Positions 26,545 to 34,935 of a stretch of DNA of 64,000 bases are shown here, piece after piece (within the stretch, counting starts at the first letter, position 1; the number at the start of each line of letters is the position of its first letter). The translations under genes were made by a program, and so were the position numbers. Source of the stretch: Zhongshania aliphaticivorans (GTDB lineage Bacteria > Pseudomonadota > Gammaproteobacteria > Pseudomonadales > Spongiibacteraceae); NCBI RefSeq assembly GCF_902705875.1, contig NZ_CACSIK010000001.1, forward strand, positions 1,690,615 to 1,754,614, read 5' to 3'. The notes under the pieces were generated by a model that worked only from the letters and a program-made list of their open reading frames with translations, did not search any database and was not told where the DNA came from.

Positions 26545-26568
26545 AAAGCCCTGTAAAAACAGGGCTTT
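26545..26568 (-). terminator. Terminator of tRNA-Ser (possibly bidirectional)
   Basis: AAAGCCCTGT (26545-26554) and its reverse complement (26559-26568) surround a 4-base loop. On the minus strand the stem is followed by a run of six T, which suits termination just after tRNA-Ser. On the plus strand the T run is short, but it may also stop the hsd operon. Confidence 0.85.
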
Positions 26569-26580
26569 AATGGCTTTTAA

Positions 26581-26670
26581 TGGCGGTGAGGGAGGGATTC
26601 GAACCCTCGAACAGTTTGACCCGTTACACACTTTCCAGGCGTGCTCCTTCAGCCACTCGGACACCTCACC
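26581..26670 (-). tRNA. tRNA-Ser (GGA anticodon)
   Basis: The 90-nt minus-strand gene has a 7-bp acceptor stem (GGTGAGG with CCTCACC), an encoded CCA at 26581-26583, and the long variable arm of serine tRNAs. The TpsiC loop GGTTCGAATCC is present. The anticodon loop CTGGAAA between CACGC and GTGTG gives anticodon GGA, reading UCC/UCU. Its first 22 nt are repeated upstream in the adjacent array. Confidence 0.96.
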
Positions 26671-26992
26671 AAAACTGATATCTGCGCAATTTTAGATAGT
26701 TTTACGAGCGTCAGGTCGCACGCCTGCATGCTCGTTATCGCCCTAGTGGGCGCTTTCTCCGGCAAAGCCTCCGAATCAGCCACTCGGACACCTCACCAAA
26801 ACTAATATCTGCGAAATTTTAGATGGTTTTACGAGCGTCAGGTCACACGCCTGCATGCTCGTTATCGCCCTAGCGGGCGCTTTCTCCGGCAAAGCCTCCG
26901 AATCAGCCACTCGGACACCTAACCAAAACTGATATCTGCGAAATTTTAGATGGTTTTACGAGCGTCAGGTCGCACGCCTGCATGCTCGTTAT
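26649..26992. repeat. 127-bp tandem repeat carrying the 5' end of tRNA-Ser
   Basis: The segment beginning TCAGCCACTCGG occurs at 26649, 26776 and 26903, an exact 127-bp period, with two full units and a third of about 90 bp. Units 1 and 2 differ at about five positions. Each unit contains the complement of the first 22 nt of tRNA-Ser plus its upstream flank. Within the unit are hairpins ACGAGC/GCTCGT and GCCC/GGGC. On the minus strand the copies lie upstream of the intact gene, so they look like successive duplications of tRNA 5' end and flank. The stretch 26993-27269 beyond them shows nothing recognisable. Confidence 0.9.
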
Positions 26993-27269
26993 TTCCTCAA
27001 TGGCTTAACACCGCGTTTTGAGGGCGGCTACTCTAACCAATAACGCTTGCAATGGCAATTAACAAATTCAACCATCGCAAGAACTGGTCTCTTTTTGGTG
27101 CGCCAGAGTTGCGGTGGCTCATTGTGGTGCAAGCAATGAGTGCTTACCCTCATTAATTCAGGGTTTAGTCGATTTTGGGCTGGAATGAATTTTGCTCTGT
27201 AAGCGATGTATGGTTGTTGATTGATTTAGTCTTTGAATAGGCTATCAATAATTTTGAGAATGAATCCTA

Positions 27270-27641
27270 ATGGTGTATTCGTCGGAAATGGTAGCGTTAT
27301 TGCAGCAATTGCGTTCGCGTATTTTCGCAGAATTTGGGATGCGTATCCGGCTAGCAGACCCCGAGCTTTTGACCAGCTTAGGCGATATTGGTAAGCGGAG
27401 CCGCGATCCTTTTACGCGTAAAACGGTTGTTCAAATTATGTCAATGGCAGGTATTCCATTTCAATTGGAGCCTCCAGTAAAAGCAGTTGAAAATGAAGCT
27501 ACTGAAAAGCGCGATGTGACTGAAATCACGTATCGTGGTACTAAAATATATCGTGAAAAGGAACTACCTACTGAGTCTAAGTTAGCGTCTACGCGATCAC
27601 AAACAAAGCAAATGTATCGTGGTCAGATAGTGTATAAGTAA
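27270..27641 (+). CDS. Hypothetical protein, 123 aa, with two YRG motifs
   Basis: The protein has a helical, basic N-terminal half (LLQQLRSRIFAEFGMRIRL) and a shorter, charged C-terminal half. The pattern YRGTKIYR near residue 88 recurs as YRGQIVYK at the extreme C-terminus, a short internal duplication. No cysteine, signal peptide or enzymatic motif is seen, and I do not recognise the family. A strong bidirectional terminator follows directly, and codon usage looks like that of its neighbours, so the gene is probably real. Confidence 0.6.
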   Translation: MVYSSEMVALLQQLRSRIFAEFGMRIRLADPELLTSLGDIGKRSRDPFTRKTVVQIMSMAGIPFQLEPPVKAVENEATEKRDVTEITYRGTKIYREKELPTESKLASTRSQTKQMYRGQIVYK

Positions 27642-27665
27642 GGAATTTAAGGCACTAGTATCGTT

Positions 27666-27695
27666 AAAAGCCGCAGATTATGTCTGCGGCTTTTT
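27666..27695. terminator. Bidirectional terminator between convergent small genes
   Basis: AAAAGCCGCAGA (27666-27677) pairs with TCTGCGGCTTTT (27683-27694) around five bases, with T runs on both strands. It serves the genes ending at 27641 (+) and 27701 (-). Confidence 0.9.
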
Positions 27696-27700
27696 CGGTT

Positions 27701-27943
27701 TTAGCCTCCGGTGATTTCCTGTAGCACTTCAATATAGGTTTCTATTGGTAGCGTTTCTGGAGCTACTGAGCTTGCGTCCATAACAGCTTGTTTTAGCCGG
27801 TTGTTAAATTCAGCAATGGTTTCTTGGCTGCTGATTAGTGAAGGGCTAATCTCGGGTGGTTTTCGGTGGAGGGTAGCCTGTTCATAGTCGTAGGCAATAC
27901 CGATTCCAGTTCCTTCATCAAACTGCCTTACAAAGATTTCCAT
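27701..27943 (-). CDS. Hypothetical protein, 80 aa
   Basis: This minus-strand frame ends right at the shared terminator. The product MEIFVRQFDEGTG... is acidic and soluble-looking, with a C-terminal helical half ending EVLQEITGG. I do not recognise it. ATG 27943 is preferred; a GTG 15 bp upstream is possible, and the frame is closed by a TAG immediately before that GTG. Neither start has a good ribosome site, so the gene could be the tail of a longer, decayed frame. Confidence 0.45.
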   Translation of the reverse strand: MEIFVRQFDEGTGIGIAYDYEQATLHRKPPEISPSLISSQETIAEFNNRLKQAVMDASSVAPETLPIETYIEVLQEITGG

Positions 27944-28147
27944 GCCACGGGGGTGCACCTACAGCTTCATCAAATCCCATCGAAACAGGTGGCCAAGCAA
28001 CAGGTTGTCCTCTCTCATGGATATAAATGTTTGAATATTTAGAAAGCTTATATGTCAGCCTTTGGTGCTAAGGATTTAGCGACAACGCTATGAAGTTTGA
28101 CCGCGACTGCTTATCATTAGGCTTTTACTGAAGAATTTTTAAGTGTT

Positions 28148-28798
28148 ATGACGATAAAATGCACGATAGTGCCGGTAACGACCTACCAGCAGAATTGCTC
28201 AATCATGGTTTGTGAAGAAACCCGCAAGGCCGCTGTATTTGATCCGGGTGGTGATATTGAGAAAATTGAGGCGGCGATTGAGGGCTTGGGGGCTACCCTA
28301 GATGTCATTTATCTAACTCATGGTCATATGGATCACTGCGCAGCTGCAGATGTTATGCGCCAGAAATACGGGGTTAAAATTATTGGCCCTCAGAAGGAGG
28401 ATGCCTTCTGGATAGATAAATTGCCTGATTGGTGCAAGATGACGGGCTTCCCTCATGCCGACGCGTTTGTTCCAGATCAATGGTTAAATGATGAAGACAG
28501 TGTGACTTTTGGCCACCAAACCTTAGCTGTTAAGTTTTGTCCTGGTCACACCCCCGGACACGTTGTTTTTTTCCATGAGCAGGCACGCTTAGCCATTGTG
28601 GGTGATGTGCTTTTTCAAGGTTCTATAGGTCGTACTGATTTCCCCAAGGGTGATTTCGACACTTTAATCAATTCCATTCAAACCAAACTTTGGCCTTTGG
28701 GCGATGACGTCAGCTTTATTCCCGGGCACGGCCCAACATCTACTTTTGGCCACGAACGGGAAACCAATCCCTTTGTTGCTGATACGCGTTTTGGATAA
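28148..28798 (+). CDS. MBL-fold hydrolase, glyoxalase II / YcbL type
   Basis: The 216-residue metallo-beta-lactamase-fold protein resembles YcbL and type-II glyoxalase II, which cleave thioesters such as S-lactoylglutathione. Metal ligands are in THGHMDHCAAAD, then PGHTPGHVVF, VGDVLFQGSIGRTDFP and the final PGHGPTSTFGHER. It lacks the glutathione-binding C-terminal domain of classical GloB. It lies 6 bp upstream of moaC, probably in the same transcript, though the functional link is unclear. Confidence 0.88.
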   Translation: MTIKCTIVPVTTYQQNCSIMVCEETRKAAVFDPGGDIEKIEAAIEGLGATLDVIYLTHGHMDHCAAADVMRQKYGVKIIGPQKEDAFWIDKLPDWCKMTGFPHADAFVPDQWLNDEDSVTFGHQTLAVKFCPGHTPGHVVFFHEQARLAIVGDVLFQGSIGRTDFPKGDFDTLINSIQTKLWPLGDDVSFIPGHGPTSTFGHERETNPFVADTRFG

Positions 28799-28804
28799 CA
28801 ATAT

Positions 28805-29296
28805 ATGACAAGTGAATTAACGCATTTTGATACCAAGGGTAATGCGCAAATGGTCGATGTAACCGAAAAGGCGGTTACTCATAGAGAGGCACAGGCGAGT
28901 GGCTGTGTCACTATGTCGGCAGAGACCTTATCGCTTATCGCTGAAGGCGGCCACAAGAAGGGCGATGTATTAGCTGTCGCCAGGATTGCAGGTATTCAGG
29001 CCGCGAAAAAGTGTTCGGATCTTATTCCTTTATGCCATCCCTTAATGTTGTCTTCGGTTAAGCTTGAATTTAACTTGGATCATGCCAGTAACTCGGTCCA
29101 TATTTTTGCGCGCTGCAAATTAGCCGGACAAACTGGGGTTGAAATGGAGGCCTTAACTGCGGTGTCTGTTGCGGCTTTAACCATCTACGATATGTGCAAG
29201 GCCGTGGATAAGGATATGGTGATATCAGATGTTAAGTTATTGGCGAAATCTGGTGGGCGCTCTGGTGATTGGTTTGCCAGTGAGCAAAACGCATGA
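28805..29296 (+). CDS. moaC: Cyclic pyranopterin monophosphate synthase MoaC
   Basis: The 163-residue enzyme converts the MoaA product to cyclic pyranopterin monophosphate, the second half of the first step in molybdenum cofactor synthesis. Diagnostic segments are [24 protein letters not shown] and the catalytic [20 protein letters not shown] with K-D-M after it. Length matches E. coli MoaC (161). The stop overlaps the moaD start by 4 bp. MoaA and MoaB are not in the window. The cofactor is needed by the molybdenum hydroxylase at 3.6-6.3 kb. Confidence 0.95.
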   Translation: MTSELTHFDTKGNAQMVDVTEKAVTHREAQASGCVTMSAETLSLIAEGGHKKGDVLAVARIAGIQAAKKCSDLIPLCHPLMLSSVKLEFNLDHASNSVHIFARCKLAGQTGVEMEALTAVSVAALTIYDMCKAVDKDMVISDVKLLAKSGGRSGDWFASEQNA

Positions 29297-29541
29297 TTAC
29301 TGTGTTGTTTTTTGCTAAATACCGAGAACAACTTGGTCTAGGTCGCCTACCTTATGACTTGGTTTCTACAATAACCGTGAGCGACTTGAAAATGGAATTA
29401 GCCAAGAAAGGTGACCAGTGGTCTGCTGTTTTGAATGCCGACAATACGATCTGCGCTGTTAATCAAGTTATTGCCAGTGATGAAGACATGATTAGCGACG
29501 GTGATGAAGTTGCATTCTACCCACCTGTGACCGGTGGTTAA
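29293..29541 (+). CDS. moaD: Molybdopterin synthase sulfur carrier subunit MoaD
   Basis: The 82-residue ubiquitin-like protein ends in the required Gly-Gly (PPVTGG), which is activated as a thiocarboxylate and donates sulfur to the pterin. FYPPVTGG is the typical MoaD tail. It overlaps moaC by 4 bp and abuts moaE. Confidence 0.92.
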   Translation: MITVLFFAKYREQLGLGRLPYDLVSTITVSDLKMELAKKGDQWSAVLNADNTICAVNQVIASDEDMISDGDEVAFYPPVTGG

Positions 29542-29542
29542 A

Positions 29543-30001
29543 ATGCAATATCGTGTTCAGGTACAAGAGACTGATTTTGATGTTGGTAAGGAATACCAAG
29601 CCTTATTAAGCAGTCATAGATGTGGTGCGGTGGCGCAGTTTGTTGGTGTAATGCGTGATTATAATGATGGGGATGATGTTCTAGCCATGGAGCTAGAGCA
29701 TTATCCCGGCATGACTGAACGAAGTATTGAGGCCATTATTGAGCGGGCAACGCTCCGTTGGTCACTACTTTCAGTAGCCGTCATTCATCGTGTTGGCCCA
29801 TTATTGCCGGGAGAAAACATCGTTTTTGTAGGTGTTTCTGCAATGCATCGCCACGCTGCTTTTGCCGCCTGTGAATTTATAATGGATTTTCTTAAGTCAG
29901 AAGCCCCATTTTGGAAAAAAGAACGCCGCAAAGATGGCAGTGATTATTGGGTTGATGCCAGAGACTCGGATACTGCGGCCTTGGCGAGGTGGGCTGAGTA
30001 A
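29543..30001 (+). CDS. moaE: Molybdopterin synthase catalytic subunit MoaE
   Basis: The 152-residue subunit inserts two sulfurs into cyclic pyranopterin monophosphate using MoaD. Family segments include FVGVMRDYNDGD, MELEHYPGMTE, HRVGPLLPGE and the active-site region FLKSEAPFWKKE with its conserved lysines. ATG 29543, one base after the moaD stop, is preferred over GTG 29534, which would overlap moaD. The set moaC-moaD-moaE is complete and co-directional. Confidence 0.94.
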   Translation: MQYRVQVQETDFDVGKEYQALLSSHRCGAVAQFVGVMRDYNDGDDVLAMELEHYPGMTERSIEAIIERATLRWSLLSVAVIHRVGPLLPGENIVFVGVSAMHRHAAFAACEFIMDFLKSEAPFWKKERRKDGSDYWVDARDSDTAALARWAE

Positions 30002-30127
30002 TCCAATTAGAGTAGCTTGTTACACTGAACTTGTTTACCGCTCGGGGTATAATTCGCGCCAGTAAATGAATTACTCATCTATGGCGATATTGATGATCGT
30101 CAATAAATTGCAAAAACAGGAAATTCT

Positions 30128-30604
30128 ATGAGCCTTGATCCCCGTCAATTTCGAAATGCCCTTGGTCAATTTACAACGGGTGTTTGCGTCATTACCGCAA
30201 CCCCGCCTGGCTATAAGCCTTTTGGTATGACGGTGAACTCATTTGCCTCGGTGTCTTTAGATCCACCGCTGATTTTATGGAGCTTGCGCAATGACTCCGA
30301 ATGCTTGGATGCCTTCAATAAATCAAAAACGTTTACAGTTAATGTGCTGGCGAGTGATCAAGAGCCTATGTCTAACCTGTATTCTAAGAAAAATGAGCAC
30401 GAATTAGTTAGCGACCATTTCCGAGTTGGAAAAAGTGGTGCGCCCGTGTTGCGCGGCGCCTTAACTAGCTTTGAATGTGAGACATGGGCGCATTATGATG
30501 GCGGAGACCATATCATTGTCGTGGGTAAGGTCGTGGAAATGGACAATAAACCCGGCGCCAAACCTTTAGTGTTTCAGGCTGGTCAATATCGAGAATTGCG
30601 CTAA
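30128..30604 (+). CDS. Flavin reductase family protein
   Basis: The 158-residue protein belongs to the FMN-binding split-barrel reductases that supply reduced flavin to two-component monooxygenases. It has the typical RNALGQFTTGVCVITA opening, MTVNSFASVSLDPPLI (flavin-binding) and the final HIIVVGKVVEM with GQYREL. No partner monooxygenase lies beside it. A TATAAT at 30048-30053 may be its -10 box, but no matching -35 is seen at the right distance. Confidence 0.88.
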   Translation: MSLDPRQFRNALGQFTTGVCVITATPPGYKPFGMTVNSFASVSLDPPLILWSLRNDSECLDAFNKSKTFTVNVLASDQEPMSNLYSKKNEHELVSDHFRVGKSGAPVLRGALTSFECETWAHYDGGDHIIVVGKVVEMDNKPGAKPLVFQAGQYRELR

Positions 30605-30625
30605 GTAGATTGGAGTAGGGGGTTG

Positions 30626-31201
30626 ATGAAATATTGCAGTAATTGCGGTGCCGAGCTTATAAAGAAAATACCGCTAGACGATGACCGCCTACGTTTTGTC
30701 TGCCCACAATGCGACATGATTCATTATCAAAACCCCAATGTTGTTGTTGGCTGTCTTCCAACGGCGGGCGATAAGGTACTGCTTTGTCGTCGTGCCATTG
30801 AGCCGCGCTTGGGGTTTTGGACCATTCCCGCTGGATTTATGGAAAATGGTGAAACCATGTTGGAGGGGGCGTTACGGGAAACCAGAGAAGAAGCCGATGC
30901 CAAGGTGAGTGGTGAAACTCTTTATCGCCTTTTTGATATTCCTCATATTAATCAAGTCTATGTGTTCTATCGTGGTGAACTTGACGGTGGTTTTGGCATT
31001 GGCCCAGAAAGTCTTGAGTCCCGCTTGTTTTTAGAAGATGAAATCCCCTGGTCTGAGCTGGCTTTTCCTATCGTCACAGATGTATTAACCGAATATTTTG
31101 AAGACCGTAAAACAAGTGATTTTCCGATTAGAGTCAGTTCGCCCAGTCCATTATGGGCTAAACACGTAGGTTGGAAGCCAACGAAGCACGATGAACAATA
31201 G
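30626..31201 (+). CDS. Nudix hydrolase with N-terminal zinc ribbon
   Basis: The 191-residue protein opens with a zinc ribbon (CSNCG ... CPQCD) and has a Nudix box beginning GFMENGETMLEGALRETREE, carrying the metal-binding glutamates. The family hydrolyses NADH, ADP-ribose or other nucleoside diphosphates. It is shorter than NudC. ATG 30626, 22 bp after the flavin reductase gene and preceded by AGGGGG, is the start. The two genes may be co-transcribed. Confidence 0.88.
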   Translation: MKYCSNCGAELIKKIPLDDDRLRFVCPQCDMIHYQNPNVVVGCLPTAGDKVLLCRRAIEPRLGFWTIPAGFMENGETMLEGALRETREEADAKVSGETLYRLFDIPHINQVYVFYRGELDGGFGIGPESLESRLFLEDEIPWSELAFPIVTDVLTEYFEDRKTSDFPIRVSSPSPLWAKHVGWKPTKHDEQ

Positions 31202-31345
31202 CTATTGCCCTTAACGGCTTAGCCTCAGTTGCAGTAGATTTCATTGTGCGCTTTTCCAAAAGCAGGCTATGGTTATAGTATGCTGAAGGTCACGCCAATT
31301 TGTTATCTCATCCTTTGGCTTAGACACGAATAATAAGGAGTTTCA

Positions 31346-32278
31346 ATGGAATACGTTTATCATACCGTCGATGTGTTTACCCAGACCGCCTTTAGTGGGG
31401 CGGCAGTATCAGTGTTTCCAAAAGCGAGTGGTCTTGATGCCATGCAGATGCAGCTTATCGCCAAGGAGATGAATCATTCAGAAACCGTTTTTATTTTCCC
31501 CGGCAGTGGTGAGGTTGCTGCTGAATTGCGGGTTTTTTCACCCGCTGGAGAGCGAGTAGTAGGTAGTCACAGTGTTGTAGCCGCCGCCAGAACACTCGTA
31601 CATAGTCAGGAACTCCCGGTTGAAGATAAGGATTGTGTCGTACAATTTTCACAGGGGCGCAAAGTATTTCGCGTCGTTTTGTCGATGAATGAAGGCCGCT
31701 TGTTAACGCAATTATCGATGTCGGTTAGCCCTCAAATTGATCACTACGTACCCGATAACAGAGAACTAGAGCAAGTTCTTGGTCTTGGCTCGAATGATAT
31801 AGAAACCCTTAAGGCCAGAACCTTATTTGTCAGTTGTGATTCGCCTTATCTAATTGTGCCTTTGCGTTCCATGGATGCGGTGTATCGCGCTCGATTTAAT
31901 CTTGAGGCGTGGTCACGTAGTAGCGCCGCTTCTGTCGCAGTGAATGAAGTATTGGTGTATAGCTCTGAGACAGAGTCCTTACAAACTGATTTTCATTTGC
32001 GTATTTTGGGTGAGCATATCGCACATGATGCTAGCCCTCCTGTTGGTGCTGCGATTCCTGCTTTTGTTGCCAGCTTATGTGAGTCACGCGGTTTAGCCGA
32101 TGGCACTCATACACTATGGCTAGAGCGCGGCTTTAAGGCTAATCGCCAGAGTGTGCTACAGGTGGAATTTGTTAAAAAAGCAACGGCTGAGTTAAAGGTG
32201 AGGGTAGGTGGAGACGCGGTTCTAGTTGCTCAGGGAACAATTTTGGCACCAGATGTAAAAACGCAATACGCCGCATAA
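31346..32278 (+). CDS. PhzF-family protein, with divergent active-site motifs
   Basis: The 310-residue protein has the two-lobe fold of PhzF-like isomerases (related to diaminopimelate epimerase). The glutamate-bearing segment MNHSETVFIF is present. Two usual motifs are altered: the first-lobe GHP is replaced by GSHS (VVGSHSVVAAART), and the second-lobe EDPxTGSA region reads HDASPPVGAAI. Catalysis may therefore differ or be lost. AAGGAG lies before the ATG, and a terminator follows. The substrate is unknown. Confidence 0.78.
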   Translation: MEYVYHTVDVFTQTAFSGAAVSVFPKASGLDAMQMQLIAKEMNHSETVFIFPGSGEVAAELRVFSPAGERVVGSHSVVAAARTLVHSQELPVEDKDCVVQFSQGRKVFRVVLSMNEGRLLTQLSMSVSPQIDHYVPDNRELEQVLGLGSNDIETLKARTLFVSCDSPYLIVPLRSMDAVYRARFNLEAWSRSSAASVAVNEVLVYSSETESLQTDFHLRILGEHIAHDASPPVGAAIPAFVASLCESRGLADGTHTLWLERGFKANRQSVLQVEFVKKATAELKVRVGGDAVLVAQGTILAPDVKTQYAA

Positions 32279-32295
32279 ATGATATTTTAAAACCT

Positions 32296-32329
32296 AGCCC
32301 GTACAATCCTAGTGTTGTACGGGCTTTTT
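32296..32329 (+). terminator. Rho-independent terminator
   Basis: AGCCCGTACAA (32296-32306) pairs with TTGTACGGGCT (32315-32325), followed by a T run, after the PhzF-like gene. Confidence 0.92.
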
Positions 32330-32437
32330 AATACCCATTAATTTACCTGTTGTGTTCTGTATACTACGCACTTTGTTGAAGGCTTTGACAGCGTCATAGC
32401 GTGATTCATCTCTTTTAAAAGGTTTGATTGTCCCCCC

Positions 32438-33898
32438 ATGGAAACTCCTTTTTTACTTTGGTTAGTCGGCGTAGCACTAGTTAGTTTGTGCCTTGGTGTT
32501 GGTATTGCGACTTTGTTGATTCAGCGTGGCAGTGCGCTACAAATTCGTGTGCAGAAAGAGCGTGCTGATTCGGTCCAATTATTGTTAGACGAGCAAGGTT
32601 TACTCAATACTACATTAAAGAAACAACTTGAAGATGCTCAAAATAAAGTGGTCAGCCTTGAGCGGGATCTTGCCGTAGTAGAGGAGCGCCTCAACTCACA
32701 AGCAATTGCGCTCACAGCAAGCGAGGCATCACTGGCAGCAGCAGACCAAAAAAACAGCGATTTAAAAGATGCGTTGGCAAGAAAAGAGAGCGCGTATAGC
32801 CACCTGGAAACATCAACAAAAGAGCAGCTGACGCTGCTTACTGATGCAAAGAAGCAATTAACAGATCAATTTGAACAGTTGGCCAATCGCATTTTTGATG
32901 AAAAAAGTCAGCGCTTTCAGGCGCACAGTCGCGATGCCCTTGATATTCAGCTGAAACCCTTTAGAGAACAACTGAAAGAGTTTCGTGGTCGTGTCGATCA
33001 TATTTACGATAATGAGAACCGTGAGCGCGGTGAGCTTAAAGAGCAGCTCAAAAATCTTCAAGAAATGAACCGCAGTATCAGCAAGGAGGCACAAAACCTT
33101 ACCCGCGCTTTAAAGGGGGACAACAAAGCGCAGGGTAACTGGGGCGAAGTTATTTTAGAGCGCGTGCTAGAAGAGTCTGGTTTGCGCAAAGGGCATGAAT
33201 ACGAAACCCAGCTTAGTTTTACCGACGAAACTGGCCGCCGAAGACAGCCCGATGTTATCGTTCGACTTCCAGATGATAAAGATATTGTGATTGACGCCAA
33301 AGTGTCCTTGCTTGCATACGAACGATACTGCAGCAGTGATGATGACGAAGCGCGTCAAGCCTGTTTGCGTGAACACGCACAATCGGTAAAGGCCCATATC
33401 AATGGCCTCAGTGTTAAGGGTTATGAGCATATAGAAGGGCTGCGCACCTTAGATTTTGTGTTTATCTTTATTCCAGTGGAAGCTGCTTTTATGGCGGCCT
33501 TCGAGCATGACCCTGAATTGTTTCGTAATGCCTATGAAAAAAATATTATCGTGGTAGGTCCAACCACATTGCTGGCAACCCTGAGAACGGTGCAGAGTAT
33601 TTGGCGTTATGAACGGCAAAATCAGAATGCGGAGGAAATTGCTCGTCAGGCGGGCGCGCTGCACGACCAATTTGCCCTAGTGGTTCAGTCCCTTGAAGAT
33701 ATTGGTAAGCATCTAGATCGTGGTCGCGATGCTTATGAGAAAACACTAAACAGAATGACTTTGGGTAAAGGCAATTTAGTGTCTCGAGTGAGTCGTTTAG
33801 AGACACTGGGTGCTAAAGTAAAGAAGACTTTGCCAACGTCACTGACTGATAGAGCCGATATTGACCGCGTTGAGGTTGATGGTTCAGAACATAATTAA
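32438..33898 (+). CDS. rmuC: DNA recombination protein RmuC
   Basis: The 486-residue protein has one N-terminal transmembrane helix (residues 5-28), a long coiled coil (about 30-210) and the RmuC nuclease-like domain. The domain includes GNWGEVILERVLEESGLRKG, PDVIVRLPDDKDIVIDAKVS (the D-E/D-K-type core) and FIPVEAAFMAA. RmuC limits rearrangement at inverted repeats and is needed for some recombination. It is full length. The stop is 25 bp from the bcp start, suggesting a two-gene unit. Confidence 0.93.
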   Translation: METPFLLWLVGVALVSLCLGVGIATLLIQRGSALQIRVQKERADSVQLLLDEQGLLNTTLKKQLEDAQNKVVSLERDLAVVEERLNSQAIALTASEASLAAADQKNSDLKDALARKESAYSHLETSTKEQLTLLTDAKKQLTDQFEQLANRIFDEKSQRFQAHSRDALDIQLKPFREQLKEFRGRVDHIYDNENRERGELKEQLKNLQEMNRSISKEAQNLTRALKGDNKAQGNWGEVILERVLEESGLRKGHEYETQLSFTDETGRRRQPDVIVRLPDDKDIVIDAKVSLLAYERYCSSDDDEARQACLREHAQSVKAHINGLSVKGYEHIEGLRTLDFVFIFIPVEAAFMAAFEHDPELFRNAYEKNIIVVGPTTLLATLRTVQSIWRYERQNQNAEEIARQAGALHDQFALVVQSLEDIGKHLDRGRDAYEKTLNRMTLGKGNLVSRVSRLETLGAKVKKTLPTSLTDRADIDRVEVDGSEHN

Positions 33899-33923
33899 TC
33901 AATTTTGAATAGGAGTGTAATTT

Positions 33924-34403
33924 GTGGCGTTACCTAAAGTAGGCAATCTTGCCCCCGCATTTTCTTTAGCTGATCAAGATGGGAACACGGTGAGTCTTAA
34001 AGATTTTAAAGGAAAGAAAGGGGTCGTTCTTTATTTTTACCCTCGGGCATCCACGCCGGGTTGTACCATGCAGGCTTGTGGTTTACGAGATGTGTATGGT
34101 GAGCTTGATACTTTGGGTTACCAAGTATTAGGGATCAGCTTTGATCCAGTGAACAAAATTAAAAAGTTTCATGATAAATACGAGCTTAATTTTCCATTGT
34201 TGTCTGATGAAGACCACGCAATTATTGATAAATATGGTTGCTGGCAGCTTAAAAAGTTTATGGGTAAGGAAAACATGGGGACAGTAAGGACGACGTTTAT
34301 CATTGGTCAGGATGGGCGTTTGTTAAAAATTATGGATAAGTTTAAAACAAAATCTCATCACGAAACATTGATGGTAGTGTTAGACGAGTTGTCAAACGCC
34401 TAA
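33924..34403 (+). CDS. bcp: Peroxiredoxin, Bcp (thiol peroxidase) type
   Basis: The 159-residue protein reduces hydroperoxides using thioredoxin. The peroxidatic cysteine is in PRASTPGCTMQAC, with a second cysteine five residues on, as in the Bcp/PrxQ group that forms an intramolecular disulfide. The start is GTG with AGGAG upstream (33911-33915). Later segments NFPLLSDEDHAIIDKYGCW and TTFIIGQDG are typical. Confidence 0.93.
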   Translation: MALPKVGNLAPAFSLADQDGNTVSLKDFKGKKGVVLYFYPRASTPGCTMQACGLRDVYGELDTLGYQVLGISFDPVNKIKKFHDKYELNFPLLSDEDHAIIDKYGCWQLKKFMGKENMGTVRTTFIIGQDGRLLKIMDKFKTKSHHETLMVVLDELSNA

Positions 34404-34447
34404 GTCTACATCATTGATAGAGGGTAATCGCTTAACGGTTTTGCCCT

Positions 34448-34855
34448 CTAGCTTACACCAGAGTCGTTTTGATTTTTCTTGTAGTTGGTATAGTTCGTAA
34501 GATCCTTGGTTATCATATCTAGGCACAGCTTTAAGACTACGGCATCATCTAAAAAGCCTGCAATAGGTATGATGTCGGGTATGGCATCGAGAGGAAGTAA
34601 AATATACAAAAGAGCGGTAACAATAGACCCTAATGACCACCAAGGTATTTCTCGGTAATCGCCGCTGACATAATCTTGAAGTAATTTAAATAAGACCTTT
34701 ACTTGCGCCAAGAACGGTGCCAATGACGCGCTAGTAATTACCTTATTAATTATGCGCTGCCTATTACTGATGGCTAAATTGATTTGTGATTCGTTAAGAT
34801 CTCCGGCACCTTTATCGAGTATCTTCTTTGCGCGCTTTTTGGATAATACTTGCAT
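34448..34855 (-). CDS. YkvA-family (DUF1232) membrane protein
   Basis: The short protein carries the DUF1232 core: a hydrophobic helix, then LPLDAIPDIIPIAGFLDDAVVLKLCLD in outline, with two predicted transmembrane segments. The role of the family is unknown. ATG 34855 gives 135 residues starting MQVLSKKRAKKILDKG, the usual family N-terminus; an in-frame ATG at 34921 would add a cysteine-rich leader. It is downstream of and co-directional with the acyl-CoA ligase gene (80 bp from the preferred start). Confidence 0.78.
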   Translation of the reverse strand: MQVLSKKRAKKILDKGAGDLNESQINLAISNRQRIINKVITSASLAPFLAQVKVLFKLLQDYVSGDYREIPWWSLGSIVTALLYILLPLDAIPDIIPIAGFLDDAVVLKLCLDMITKDLTNYTNYKKNQNDSGVS

Positions 34856-34935
34856 ACTGGCGTCTCTATAATCTGAATAGCAATAGATGGCAAATATGGC
34901 GCAGTGGAGAGCAATCTGCAAATTTGCTTAAAAGA

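Noticed and set aside
26649..26992. CRISPR-like repeat array
   Set aside because: The 127-bp units are directly adjacent with no variable spacers and contain tRNA sequence, so this is a tandem duplication.
30048..30053. TATAAT as a full promoter for the flavin reductase gene
   Set aside because: No -35 box is found at 16-18 bp; the nearest TTGTTT is only 11 bp away.
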